Source: Acinetobacter baumannii (GTDB lineage: Bacteria; Pseudomonadota; Gammaproteobacteria; Pseudomonadales; Moraxellaceae). Taken from it: a DNA stretch of 32,444 nucleotides. Below, piece by piece: positions 1 to 7,664 of this stretch. The DNA is taken from assembly GCF_016508585.1 (NCBI RefSeq), contig NZ_JADVOP010000044.1:1-32444 (forward strand), written 5' to 3'. The notes under the pieces were generated by a model, which was given only the letters and a program-made list of their open reading frames with translations, did no database searches and had not been told where the DNA came from. The stretch's first letter is position 1. Each line of letters begins with the position of its first letter. The position numbers were made by a program, and so were the translations under genes.

Positions 1-2
1 GT

Positions 3-731
3 GTTATATTAAATGAAGAAGATTTTTATGTTAAGAAAATAATGGTTGAAAATTCTATTTTAAATGAAAATATTCAAAATTTTATAGTTGAAGAAAATAA
101 TGAAACACTTGTTAGATGTATGTTGGAAAACCCATCATTAATTGAAATTTTACAGTTAAAATTTGTAAATCACCCCAACTCTTGGTTAAGAAGAAGTTTA
201 GCTAAAAATACTAATCTAATAGAAAGAGCGCAACTTACTTTAGCAAGAGATGAAGAAGCCTCAGTAAGAGAAAGTTTAGCTAGTAATACGTCAATTACAA
301 ATAATGTTCAGTTAATCCTTGTAAATGATAGTGATGAATCTGTAGTTAAGACATTGGCTGAGAATAAAGGACTTTCGATTGATGCTCAGATAAAAATAAT
401 AGAAATTGGAAGTAAAGATATAATATATTATTTGGCTAGGAATGAGAATTTGCATATCAATGTTCAAGAAATTTTATCCAATTTTGACTGTTCTGATTAT
501 GATTCTAGAATCATACTAAATAACTTAGCATCTAATAGATGTTTACACCCTAATTTGCAAGAAAAATTAGTATTAAATGATGATTTGCACTCTAATCTGG
601 CATCAAATGTAAATGTAATAGAAAAAGTTCAAAATATATTACTAAGTAAGTCTGATAACTATATTAATGAAATTCTTTATGAAAATATAAATTGCTCTAT
701 TTTGAGTAGAAGAGCTATTTTAGAGTCTTGA
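3..731 (+). CDS. 26-residue repeat protein (LRV/HEAT-like), 5' end outside window
   Basis: The reading frame is open to the left edge without a stop, so the gene begins upstream; the ATG at 42 is internal and falls inside a repeat. The protein is made of tandem units of exactly 26 residues with the pattern (V/L)R-x-SLA-x-N-x-x-(L/I)-x-x-x-x-Q-x-x-L-x-x-D, clearest between codons for LVRCMLEN, LRRSLAKN, VRESLASN and VVKTLAEN. This matches the general look of leucine-rich-repeat-variant or HEAT-like alpha solenoids, which usually bind other proteins. The last third decays from the consensus. No signal peptide or catalytic motif is visible in the part seen. It is followed at once by an intrinsic terminator. 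Exact function is unknown. Confidence 0.75.
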   Translation, partial: VILNEEDFYVKKIMVENSILNENIQNFIVEENNETLVRCMLENPSLIEILQLKFVNHPNSWLRRSLAKNTNLIERAQLTLARDEEASVRESLASNTSITNNVQLILVNDSDESVVKTLAENKGLSIDAQIKIIEIGSKDIIYYLARNENLHINVQEILSNFDCSDYDSRIILNNLASNRCLHPNLQEKLVLNDDLHSNLASNVNVIEKVQNILLSKSDNYINEILYENINCSILSRRAILES

Positions 732-741
732 ATTGATTTAA

Positions 742-774
742 AGCCTTATCTTTTTATAAGATAAGGCTCTTTTA
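742..774 (+). terminator. Intrinsic terminator of the repeat-protein gene
   Basis: A perfect 9-bp stem AGCCTTATC/GATAAGGCT is followed by CTCTTTT, 11 bp after the TGA stop of the preceding gene. Confidence 0.8.
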
Positions 775-855
775 GTGATACTAATTAAGCTTTAATGCAA
801 TATATTTAAAAGTATATTTTATCTATTAAACTGAGATATAAGATTGATTTTGGTA

Positions 856-2505
856 CTACTGATCCAAATACTCCTTAACCGCCTTAGCCAAAGCCATCAT
901 TGGTTTTTTAAGATTATCTTGAGGAACATAAAGACGTTCATCACCATTCACATAGAGCTTAGACTCATCCCGATCAAAACGAATGCTACGGATTTGATTG
1001 AGCCGAGTCACAAAACGCTTTCCAAGCATGTCTTTGCAATAAAGTTCACTATGGGTGAGGAATAAACCATTTTCAGCATTTTTAAAAATGGTGGTAGTAT
1101 CCATTAACACCAGTGGATCATCATTATACTTACCGTACTCACCATCACCCTCAAAAGCATAAGCTTTGATGGCTTTATCAACCTTTTTACGCACACCGTA
1201 AATATCATCAATCAAATAGCTGCCTGCACCTGGGCGACTAATTTCATCTTCATAACTTTCTAAAATACTTTCCAATGAACGACGAGTAGGTTGTACAGCT
1301 TGAGCTTGGTTTCTAATTTGTTCAGCTCGTGCCAATAAATCCTGTGCTTTCTGCATTTCAAGGGCTTGGCATTGACGTTCCTGTTCATCAGCAATTGCTT
1401 GGGCTTCTCGTTCAAGTTCAGCCTGATATTGGGCAAGTGCTTCCTGACGTTGCTGTTCAATCGCAAACTGTTGTGCTAAATAATGTTGCCATTGTGTTTC
1501 AATATCGACACTTGCCAGTTGCGTTAATTGATAAATTTGTTCAAATAAATTTTTCTGGAAACTATCCAAATCCACCTGATGATGCAGTTCAGAAAGATGG
1601 GTTTTAATTTCTGCAAAATATTCAACAAAATTATCCAGTACCGATAAAATCTGTGGCTGAGCATTCCAGTCTTCTAAATATTGATTTAAAAGAGAACGAT
1701 CAAAGCCTTGGGACTGTCGAGCAGAATAGGTGAGTACTGCTTCCGATTGAATGCCGTGTTGAGTGAGTGTTTGAGCCGTCACAGATTGAATCAGTTCTAA
1801 ATCAATTTCAGTCTTTTTATCAGCACGGCTAATAATAATCAGTTTGGGAATATCGGCTTTTAGTGTTTTTAGAAATTGTAGGTCACTTTCAGAAATGACA
1901 CCTTGATCCGCAGAAATCAGCCAAATAATCCGTTGTGCATCATTGAGTTGAACTTTGGCGATGTGGGCATCACAATTTCCTTGCTCAGAGCTTTCAGTAT
2001 TACTATAGCCTGGCGTATCGAGGAAAGATAAATTTTGCCAAGGAAAATGAGCTTGCTCTACAATAATTAAATCGATACTGTCGATTAAAGCCCTATCATC
2101 CTGCTCAGCATGATGGGTTAAATTTTTAAATTGCTCGGTTGAGAGCGTTTGAGCTTCTCCTGACTTTAGAATTGCAGTAATCCGATTGTCTGTACCTTGT
2201 ACCAGATAAGTTGGAATAGAAGTGGTTGGATCAATTTCCACACTCAGTAATTTTTGTCCCAATAGCCCATTAAGAAAGCTAGATTTGCCTGCACTAAATG
2301 CGCCACCAATACCAATAATAAAACGATTGTTGAGCTGAGGTGAGACACAGAGTTTATAGAAATGATCTAACTCATGCTCAAAATCTAGCCCCAATTGATT
2401 TGCCTGATCCAGAGGTAAATGTGTTTTAAATTGAGTAATATTCTGTTTAAAGTATTGCTTAAGCTGTTGGTATCTGTTTTGAACATCGGTAGGTATATTT
2501 GACAT
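856..2505 (-). CDS. Dynamin-like GTPase (second gene of a pair)
   Basis: A 549-residue large GTPase of the bacterial dynamin-like family. The G1 P-loop GGAFSAGKSS is at residues 67-76, G3 DTPG at 163-166 and G4 SRAD at about 226-229, in the order expected for dynamin/EngA-type domains. A Q/E/A-rich coiled-coil stalk lies roughly at residues 340-420. The C-terminal 120 residues have no obvious membrane segment. Family members bind and remodel membranes after GTP-dependent assembly. It lies 90 bp downstream of a second dynamin-like gene on the same strand, with a 15-bp inverted repeat between them. Paired bacterial dynamins often act as hetero-oligomers, so a joint membrane role is inferred. 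ATG start chosen with only a weak SD (TGGA). Confidence 0.85.
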   Translation of the reverse strand: MSNIPTDVQNRYQQLKQYFKQNITQFKTHLPLDQANQLGLDFEHELDHFYKLCVSPQLNNRFIIGIGGAFSAGKSSFLNGLLGQKLLSVEIDPTTSIPTYLVQGTDNRITAILKSGEAQTLSTEQFKNLTHHAEQDDRALIDSIDLIIVEQAHFPWQNLSFLDTPGYSNTESSEQGNCDAHIAKVQLNDAQRIIWLISADQGVISESDLQFLKTLKADIPKLIIISRADKKTEIDLELIQSVTAQTLTQHGIQSEAVLTYSARQSQGFDRSLLNQYLEDWNAQPQILSVLDNFVEYFAEIKTHLSELHHQVDLDSFQKNLFEQIYQLTQLASVDIETQWQHYLAQQFAIEQQRQEALAQYQAELEREAQAIADEQERQCQALEMQKAQDLLARAEQIRNQAQAVQPTRRSLESILESYEDEISRPGAGSYLIDDIYGVRKKVDKAIKAYAFEGDGEYGKYNDDPLVLMDTTTIFKNAENGLFLTHSELYCKDMLGKRFVTRLNQIRSIRFDRDESKLYVNGDERLYVPQDNLKKPMMALAKAVKEYLDQ

Positions 2506-2545
2506 TTTAAAGTCCAGTCTATTGGTTTTATAATAGGTTGTCTGA

Positions 2546-2584
2546 CAGATCTTATTTATACTGCAAAAATATAAATAAGATCTG
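2546..2584 (-). repeat. 15-bp perfect inverted repeat between the two dynamin genes
   Basis: CAGATCTTATTTATA (2546-2560) is mirrored exactly at 2570-2584 around a 9-nt loop. It lies in the 90-bp gap between the two minus-strand dynamin genes. It lacks a long T-run, so it is a hairpin that may set the ratio of the two products or stabilise mRNA rather than a clear terminator. Confidence 0.7.
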
Positions 2585-2595
2585 CTCGTTAAAAA

Positions 2596-4236
2596 TTAAG
2601 GATTCAGTGCTTGAAGAACCTGATTTAGCGTTGTGAGGTCCTGTTGATAGATAGCACGTTGTTGTTCCTGTTCAGCTTCACCTTGTTGTAGTTGTTGCGC
2701 CAATTGAGCTAAGGCAAGTTGAGCCTGTTGATATTTTTCATCAATTTGCTGCTGCACATTTTGTTCAACCTGTTGTAACTGTGCCGTTAAAATTTGACGC
2801 AAATTTAATTCTACTTGTGCCATAACTTGTGGAATGAGGGTTGCTTGCACATAAGAGCGAGCTTGCTCACGTTGTTCAGCCCGTTGCTGTTCTTTCTGGC
2901 TATCAGAAATAAATTTTCCTAAAATTGTGGTAATAATTGGAATAATCACCGCAGCATAAGGGAAGCTTCTTAGCACGATAGGAAGTAGAGTTGCTGCACC
3001 AGTCAAGATTGTTGTATTCAATCCATCATTGTCAGAAGCTTCAAAATTAAAATTTTGATTGATTTTAAGTTGTTCAGGTAATTCTGATTCAATACGATGT
3101 AAATATTTTTCCACCAACGGTTTAAAGTAACGCTCCATACCCTCGGTCATGCCAATACGCACAGAGTAGGTAATCTGTTGTTGAATGTCGCTACCTTGAT
3201 GAAGCACACTATTAGCGAAACTATCAGTTTCACCTGTTAAACGACTACGGATATGTTGAGTAATCTGTGACAATACATCATTAAAACGGCTGTTAATCTG
3301 TTGATGCTCTTGCTTTAATTTTTGCTGAAAGTGCTGCATTTCCTCCTGCATTTCAGTTCGTTTTAACTTCAAACTTTCGAGATCAAGGTTGTCCTGATTA
3401 TTCAAAACTTCAATATGTTGTTGCAAAGTCGCAATCGTACCTATGGATTGATTGACCACCGTTTCTTTAAAACGTTGTTCACTACGTTGTTCCAATTCCT
3501 GTAAAGCAGCGATAACCGTATCAAAATTTTTACGAGAAGCAGCGACCACATTCAGGTAATTATCGGGTGGTAGGATTGCTTTTACCTGTTGTTTGACCTG
3601 CTGTTTAATTGCTTCTATATCTTCGGCAGAACGTTTGTCACTTTTAGAAATAATGACCAGTACAGGCGCTTGATGTAGGGCTAATTCTGCAAGAAAATTT
3701 TTAATACTTTCCTTGAGTGTACCCTCCTCAGAACTCACCATAATGCAGTAGGCAAGGCTACGTCCGAGATAATGATGAATTGCCTGACTATGTGCCTCTG
3801 ATTTAGAGTCCAATCCTGGCAAGTCTGCTAAACATAAATGGGGTAAAGACTGGAGTAGTGGATTATTGAGTTTGACCTCAACATGACCATTTGCCCCCAA
3901 ATCGTCAAAATCTTGAGATTTTAATTGTTCAAAGGATAATTCCTTAACAAACTGATTATCTTTAAACCCTAAAATTTGATCTGTTTCTGCAAAACTGATT
4001 TCTGTTGCCAAATTACTGGCTGGATCTATTTCAACTGCCAATAGTCTTTGAGCCAGTAACGCATTAATTAATGAAGATTTTCCTGCACTAAATGCACCAA
4101 TCAAAGGAATGCGGACTTTAAAGTTCTGACTATTTTTTGTCAGTTCTTGAAATTTGTTGCTATCAAGCTGGTATTTTTCATACAGGTTTTGAATTTTTGG
4201 TAAATCCTGAATGAGTGTTTGTTGCTGTTGAAACAT
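2596..4236 (-). CDS. Dynamin-like GTPase with hydrophobic membrane segment (first gene of a pair)
   Basis: A 546-residue large GTPase. G1 GAFSAGKSS is at residues 47-55, G3 DLPG at 138-141 and G4 SKSD at 197-200. A heptad-rich region follows (about 270-320), then a strongly hydrophobic stretch at about 408-442 that could be a membrane-inserting paddle or hairpin, then a long Q/E/A-rich coiled coil to the C terminus. This is the domain order of bacterial dynamin-like proteins. An AGAGG Shine-Dalgarno precedes the ATG. It is the promoter-proximal member of the pair. The partner has the GTPase and stalk but no hydrophobic paddle, so the two probably have different tasks in one complex. A role in envelope stress or phage resistance is possible but not shown by sequence. 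Confidence 0.87.
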   Translation of the reverse strand: MFQQQQTLIQDLPKIQNLYEKYQLDSNKFQELTKNSQNFKVRIPLIGAFSAGKSSLINALLAQRLLAVEIDPASNLATEISFAETDQILGFKDNQFVKELSFEQLKSQDFDDLGANGHVEVKLNNPLLQSLPHLCLADLPGLDSKSEAHSQAIHHYLGRSLAYCIMVSSEEGTLKESIKNFLAELALHQAPVLVIISKSDKRSAEDIEAIKQQVKQQVKAILPPDNYLNVVAASRKNFDTVIAALQELEQRSEQRFKETVVNQSIGTIATLQQHIEVLNNQDNLDLESLKLKRTEMQEEMQHFQQKLKQEHQQINSRFNDVLSQITQHIRSRLTGETDSFANSVLHQGSDIQQQITYSVRIGMTEGMERYFKPLVEKYLHRIESELPEQLKINQNFNFEASDNDGLNTTILTGAATLLPIVLRSFPYAAVIIPIITTILGKFISDSQKEQQRAEQREQARSYVQATLIPQVMAQVELNLRQILTAQLQQVEQNVQQQIDEKYQQAQLALAQLAQQLQQGEAEQEQQRAIYQQDLTTLNQVLQALNP

Positions 4237-4317
4237 CTTAAACCTCTGATTGTATAAGTATAACTATTTATAACGAATTGATTTTTAATCTAGTGATGAT
4301 TATAGGAGATAAATCAT

Positions 4318-4351
4318 TTAAAAAAAGACTGAACCAAAAGGACTCAGTCTT
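4318..4351 (-). terminator. Intrinsic terminator of the HTH regulator gene
   Basis: On the minus strand AAGACTGA (4344-4351) pairs with TCAGTCTT (4325-4332), followed by a run of T residues. It lies about 50 bp after the stop of the regulator gene and upstream of the dynamin pair, which therefore likely have their own promoter in 4237-4320. Confidence 0.75.
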
Positions 4352-4400
4352 AGTTTGATGCACTGGTTTGATAAAAATATTCAATTACCTGAAATCTGTA

Positions 4401-5012
4401 CTATTCTTTCAGTGCTTGTGCCAGTTCGGGCATTTCATACTGTTCCAGTATTGTTACCAACTCTTGAAGAACCTTGCGAGTCTCTCTTTCATCAATATTA
4501 AAAGTATCACGATAAATTTTTGACACTTTATTACCCATACCATGAATAAGTTCACCAATGATAGAGGGTTCAACCATACCGTATCCACCACCACGAGGTC
4601 GATTAAATATGTCTGAAAGACTGGTATCGTTATTGGACATTGTTGCATTCGATGTAATTAATTTTGCCTTTTGCAATAAAGGAGCCAGTTCAGCAAGTGT
4701 GTGCTCAGGCAAAAGATCGCTGAGTTCCTCATCGATTAACCGTAAAATAAGGGCTTGAGTAATGCTGAGTCCCTTGACTGTGGTCTCAATCCGTTTCCAA
4801 CGCCAGCTATATGGCATACAGTCACGACGACATTCCAGAGGAAATAACTTTTCTAGTAAATTTAAGTCACGCTGTATAGTACGCTGCGTAGCATCAATTC
4901 CTTGATTTCTTAAATGAGTTTCTATATCTGCGGTACTCACATATTTGCTATCCAATAAAAATTGAATAATTTTCCATTGTCGGCTGATAACTTTCGATGA
5001 TTCTTGACTCAT
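4401..5012 (-). CDS. Short HTH regulator of the WYL/YafY-like N-terminal type, no WYL domain
   Basis: A 203-residue protein if started at the internal ATG at 5012. The frame is open further upstream (to 5171), but that extension is lysine/leucine-rich and looks untranslated. Residues 1-60 form a winged-helix domain with the phrase VSTADIETHLRNQGI followed by TQRTIQRDLNLLEK, typical of HTH_11-type domains that precede WYL domains. The linker KGLSITQALILRLIDEELSD is also like those regulators. The C-terminal part, with GGGYGMVEPS, is not a WYL domain and the protein is shorter than the usual 300+ residues. It lies directly upstream of the dynamin pair on the same strand, but a terminator separates them. 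A role in controlling the pair is plausible but inferred. Confidence 0.75.
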   Translation of the reverse strand: MSQESSKVISRQWKIIQFLLDSKYVSTADIETHLRNQGIDATQRTIQRDLNLLEKLFPLECRRDCMPYSWRWKRIETTVKGLSITQALILRLIDEELSDLLPEHTLAELAPLLQKAKLITSNATMSNNDTSLSDIFNRPRGGGYGMVEPSIIGELIHGMGNKVSKIYRDTFNIDERETRKVLQELVTILEQYEMPELAQALKE

Positions 5013-5162
5013 GATGTACCCAAGTAATTTTTTGCCAAGTGTAATCGTCTTTTTTAGGAAAATTAAGAGGATAAAGTTGTGAGTAGGTCGTAGTTTGACG
5101 TACTTAATTGATTGTTTTCTTTTATAATAATCAGCATGTAAAAATAAATTATTTTTTAAAAA

Positions 5163-5179
5163 GGGACACAACCTGTCCC
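5163..5179. promoter_or_regulatory. Palindromic operator-like site
   Basis: GGGACAcaaccTGTCCC is a perfect 6-5-6 inverted repeat 150 bp upstream of the HTH regulator start and 25 bp downstream of the broken XRE gene. Its size and symmetry suit a dimeric repressor. Which regulator binds is not known; an autoregulatory site is an inference. Confidence 0.5.
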
Positions 5180-5204
5180 GGTAGCAGGGTAGGATGACTG
5201 ATTA

Positions 5205-5320
5205 TTAATCTTCGGAGGCTGTTTCAGCAGATGAGGATGAGTTTTTCATTACAGCATCTATACCTGTATGAGGATCAACACCAAGGGCAGTACAGTACCG
5301 AATATATTCAATGACTGATG
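5205..5320 (-). pseudogene. C-terminal remnant of an XRE-family regulator
   Basis: On the minus strand the codons read TSVIEYIRYCTALGVDPHTG and continue through a Ser-rich tail to a TAA at 5205-5207. This matches the end of the XRE-type proteins encoded at 9420 and 9658 in this window (VEYLFYCKALEINPHHG and VEYVWYCHKLGVNPQDG). The N-terminal HTH is missing because the sequence changes abruptly at 5321, where an IS3-like end begins. It is a truncated, surely inactive gene. Confidence 0.7.
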
Positions 5321-5427
5321 TGTGCTGAAAAAACAGGAGGTTTTAACTTGGTAAACTATGCATACTCATCAGGAGTTTACCATGAGCAAGAAACACAAGA
5401 CGTATACGGCAGAATTTAAAGCTGAAG
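5321..5427 (+). mobile_element. Left end of an IS3-like element with start of orfA
   Basis: The sequence from 5321 starts TGTGCTGAAAAAAC, a plausible IS terminus. It is followed by an 8-bp inverted repeat (GGTAAACT/AGTTTACC) and an ATG at 5382 opening MSKKHKTYTAEFKAE, the typical first residues of an IS3-family OrfA with its HTH_Tnp_1 domain. The frame is cut at 5428 by an IS5-type end. The rest of the element is not found to the right. Family assignment rests on these 15 residues. Confidence 0.55.
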
Positions 5428-5735
5428 GGCTTTGTTGCATAAAGATTTTAAAGATAGAGCTTTCCTAAGTTGTTCAAATTTAAGTGACAACTTAGGTGTG
5501 AGGTCGGCCGAGCTCCCTAAACTTATTTAAGATGGCCACACGTGCATGAATCTCGTTGACTTGGCTATCAAAATTCCGAGCACTGAGCTTATCGCCTAAT
5601 AATTTGATGCAGTGCATCTTGGTTTCTACTATATGCGGGCCAATTGGTTGTGCGGTAGATTTTGTGTGTAGGCTTCTTCATTTGGAAATTATATTGCCGA
5701 AGAAGCCTTTAAGAACAGCTTTGTGCAACAAAGCC
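5428..5735 (-). mobile_element. Internally deleted IS5-family (IS903-group-like) element, MITE-like
   Basis: The ends are inverted repeats: GGCTTTGTTGCAT at 5428 and GGCTTTGTTGCAC read inward from 5735. Only 308 bp lie between them, against about 1 kb for a complete element of this type. The inside keeps the start and the end of one transposase gene, joined by a deletion. The 9 bp on either side (AAGCTGAAG and ATTCAGAAT) do not match, so no target duplication is visible and the flanks have probably recombined. It could still be moved in trans by a full-length relative because both ends are present. Confidence 0.8.
5492..5681 (-). pseudogene. IS5-family transposase, N- and C-terminal pieces fused out of frame
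   Basis: Reading the minus strand from the ATG at 5681 gives MKKPTHKIYRTTNWPA, the standard start of IS5-type transposases from Acinetobacter. After about 16 codons a deletion joins it, in a different frame, to VETKMHCIKLLGDKLSARNF and on to the stop at 5492-5494, the standard C terminus. The catalytic DDE core is gone. Confidence 0.8.
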
Positions 5736-5819
5736 ATTCAGAATTGGAAAGCTGCCATGAATCACACACTTTAGTATCATGTTTGAAGAGCATGTAACCA
5801 AGTATTTTTAAAACTGTAT

Positions 5820-7100
5820 TTACATAGAATTATTTACACCCTCATTAATGCCATTTCGCACTTGCTGCAAAATCCAATCCTCATATTCTTGCAGTGTTTC
5901 TCGTAGCATATCCATAGGTCGTACGATATAGTGTCTTTCAACTAATGCACTTGGTTTATGACCTGATATCTGGGCTAAAGATCCTTCATTGATTTTTGCC
6001 CATATAGCTAACGTTTTATATGATCTCCTCAATCCATGGGGAGTAAGTTCAATATTTAGTTTTTTACATATTTTTTCTAAGCTATCGTAAGGATTAACAA
6101 TATGGCCACATTCAGCGCCCTTACTGCTAAATATGAATTTAGAATCAGAATTTTTCTTTAGTTCTAATAATAAGCTTTCAACATATGCAGTTAGAGGGAT
6201 TAGGCGACCTTCATCTTCAATTTTATCTCTGACTTTTGCTGTTTTCCAACGAAAATCGACATCTGTCCATTTTAATGAAAGCAGCTCATTCTTTCTGCAA
6301 CCAGTGATTAAACTACATATCAAAAAAATCGCTATTTTTCTGCTAGTTAACTTATTTACCTCTTCAAACCATGGTTTTAGATGCTGTTTCATCAAACAAT
6401 CATTCTTGGCTTTTGGGGAAGGGACTTTATCTTTAACTTTTTTTGAGTTGTATGATTTTGGAGGCACTAAGTTTTCATAATCCTCGTGTTCATCACACCA
6501 ATTCAGGAAAGCTCGTGTAAGTCTGTATGCTTTAGCTGATGTTGTTGGACGGAAGTCATTGTGATCAAGCCAATCGCATAATACATCTGCAGTTAATTCA
6601 GAAAGTTTGTACTCAAACAGTTGAAAAATGGGTTGACTGGTATAAACACTATTTTTTTCAGGATCGTAACCACCTCTAGATAATTCGATGTGGTCCTGAT
6701 AACTTCTTGGTCGCCAATTAGGTTGTCTTGCTTTTAAATATTCAAACCATACATCTTTAAATTTAATAGTTTTGCGTTTTTCTTGTTTTAGCAGTTCTTT
6801 ATTATCAGCTAAAGCTTTCTTACGCTCGATTAATGGGTCAATCCCTTTGTGGCACATAATCGCCAATTCTTGTGCATATTTACGAGCTTCATCTAATTTC
6901 CATACATCAACGTCACCAATTTTGATACGACGGTTTTGAAGACCAATACGGCCTTGGAAAATGTAGCTTTTATTATTTTTAGGTGTAACTTTGACGCCGA
7001 ATCCTGGTGTTTTCTCATCCCAAAAAAAAGTTGGTTTATTTTTGTCTGAGCAATCAATTTTATCAATAGCAGGTTTTGTTAACTTCATTCTAGTAAGCAT
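5820..7100 (-). CDS. Tyrosine integrase of a tRNA-targeting genomic island
   Basis: A 426-residue integrase with an N-terminal arm-binding domain of the DUF4102 type (GFGVKVTPKNNKSYIFQGRI, residues about 33-52), a SAM-like core-binding domain (about 113-205) and a complete catalytic domain. The catalytic residues are R269 in TGCRKNE, H355 and R358 in HGLR, H381 in GHK and nucleophile Y391 in ERHY. The ATG at 7100 is used here; the Met at 7088 (MKLTKPAIDKI) is an equally good start. The gene reads away from the attachment repeat at 7242, 140 bp from its start, the usual position for an integrase next to its own att site. It probably belongs to an island lying to the left that shares the same tRNA target with the 19-kb island on the right. 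Confidence 0.92.
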   Translation of the reverse strand: MLTRMKLTKPAIDKIDCSDKNKPTFFWDEKTPGFGVKVTPKNNKSYIFQGRIGLQNRRIKIGDVDVWKLDEARKYAQELAIMCHKGIDPLIERKKALADNKELLKQEKRKTIKFKDVWFEYLKARQPNWRPRSYQDHIELSRGGYDPEKNSVYTSQPIFQLFEYKLSELTADVLCDWLDHNDFRPTTSAKAYRLTRAFLNWCDEHEDYENLVPPKSYNSKKVKDKVPSPKAKNDCLMKQHLKPWFEEVNKLTSRKIAIFLICSLITGCRKNELLSLKWTDVDFRWKTAKVRDKIEDEGRLIPLTAYVESLLLELKKNSDSKFIFSSKGAECGHIVNPYDSLEKICKKLNIELTPHGLRRSYKTLAIWAKINEGSLAQISGHKPSALVERHYIVRPMDMLRETLQEYEDWILQQVRNGINEGVNNSM

Positions 7101-7241
7101 CTGGTAAGCAAGTAGTAAGCAAAATCAATATATATTAATCAACAAAAAGAGTGAATAGTAAACTTTGTAAATTAAATAAGTGTATGATATTATTAATTTA
7201 TTTGTTATATCTTTTTGATTTTTAATCTTTATGTTAACGGA

Positions 7242-7328
7242 CTCATAATCCGTTGGTCCCCAGTTCAAGTCTGGGCGGGCCCACCATATCAAACCTCATA
7301 GATTATTGATTTATGAGGTTTTTTATTG
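7242..7328 (+). repeat. Left 87-bp attachment repeat (tRNA 3' part plus terminator)
   Basis: Identical over 87 bp to 26519-26605. It contains the anticodon loop CTCATAA, the T arm, the 3' acceptor strand with encoded CCA (ending at 7286), and a terminator hairpin AACCTCAT/ATGAGGTT with a T-run. The 5' half of a tRNA is absent. Just upstream, ACGGA (7237-7241) can still pair with TCCGT (7249-7253) as an anticodon stem, so this copy keeps slightly more tRNA character than the right copy. The spacing TTGGTC after the anticodon arm resembles tRNA-Ile2 (CAU, lysidine type); tRNA-Met is the alternative. Confidence 0.93.
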
Positions 7329-7340
7329 TCTGTTGTTTTT

Positions 7341-7400
7341 AGACCATCGGATTTTTCGGTCTATTTTGTGGTCCATCCGTTCGATAGTCCGTTGGTCTAT
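7341..7400. repeat. Cluster of GGTCYAT motifs beside the left attachment site
   Basis: Four copies within 60 bp: AGACCAT (7341-7347, reverse), GGTCTAT (7359-7365), GGTCCAT (7370-7376) and GGTCTAT (7394-7400). Related copies occur at 18261-18299 and, as GCGGTC(TAT), at 26193-26436 before the right attachment site. Placement suggests binding sites for an integrase arm domain or excisionase; this is inference. Confidence 0.6.
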
Positions 7401-7419
7401 ATCCTACATGTAAGTTTAT

Positions 7420-7536
7420 CCCCCACTAAACGTTTTCTAGCACTTCGGCTTTCCACTCGATCTACGATGAAGATGAATCTTCTATGATCTAGAACATCGA
7501 GGCGTAAAGCGTGTGGAAAACGAAAAGGCTTGGGGG
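7420..7536. other. Long nested imperfect palindrome in a non-coding stretch
   Basis: The 336 bp between the attachment repeat and the next gene hold no ORF but contain nested complementary segments: CCCCC 7420-7424 with GGGGG 7532-7536, CGTTTTC 7431-7437 with GAAAACG 7516-7522, CTCGAT 7456-7461 with ATCGAG 7496-7501, and a tight hairpin GAAGAT/ATCTTC at 7469-7482. A structured RNA, an origin of replication or another cis-acting site of the element are all possible. Confidence 0.5.
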
Positions 7537-7664
7537 AATTTGGACTTTATGCTGTTTGACCTTTTTCCCCTATCTGAATAGGAGATTTCTAATCGTGTTG
7601 TGGGGAGTTTTGCTATGAAAGTATTTATATTGTATTCGACTCAAAATAATCTTCATGACTAGCA

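Noticed and set aside
844..1065. Plus-strand ORF over the end of a dynamin-like gene
   Set aside because: It is antisense to a well-supported gene and its product has no recognisable features.
4401..5012. A full WYL-domain defence regulator (BrxR/CapW type)
   Set aside because: The N-terminal HTH fits, but no WYL domain is visible and the protein is too short.
5556..5774. Plus-strand 72-residue ORF across the IS5-type remnant
   Set aside because: It reads antisense through the transposase fragments and runs across the element boundary.
7231..7286. A complete tRNA gene with a CAU anticodon
   Set aside because: Only the anticodon arm, T arm and 3' acceptor strand are present; the acceptor 5' strand and D arm are missing in both this copy and the one ending at 26563.
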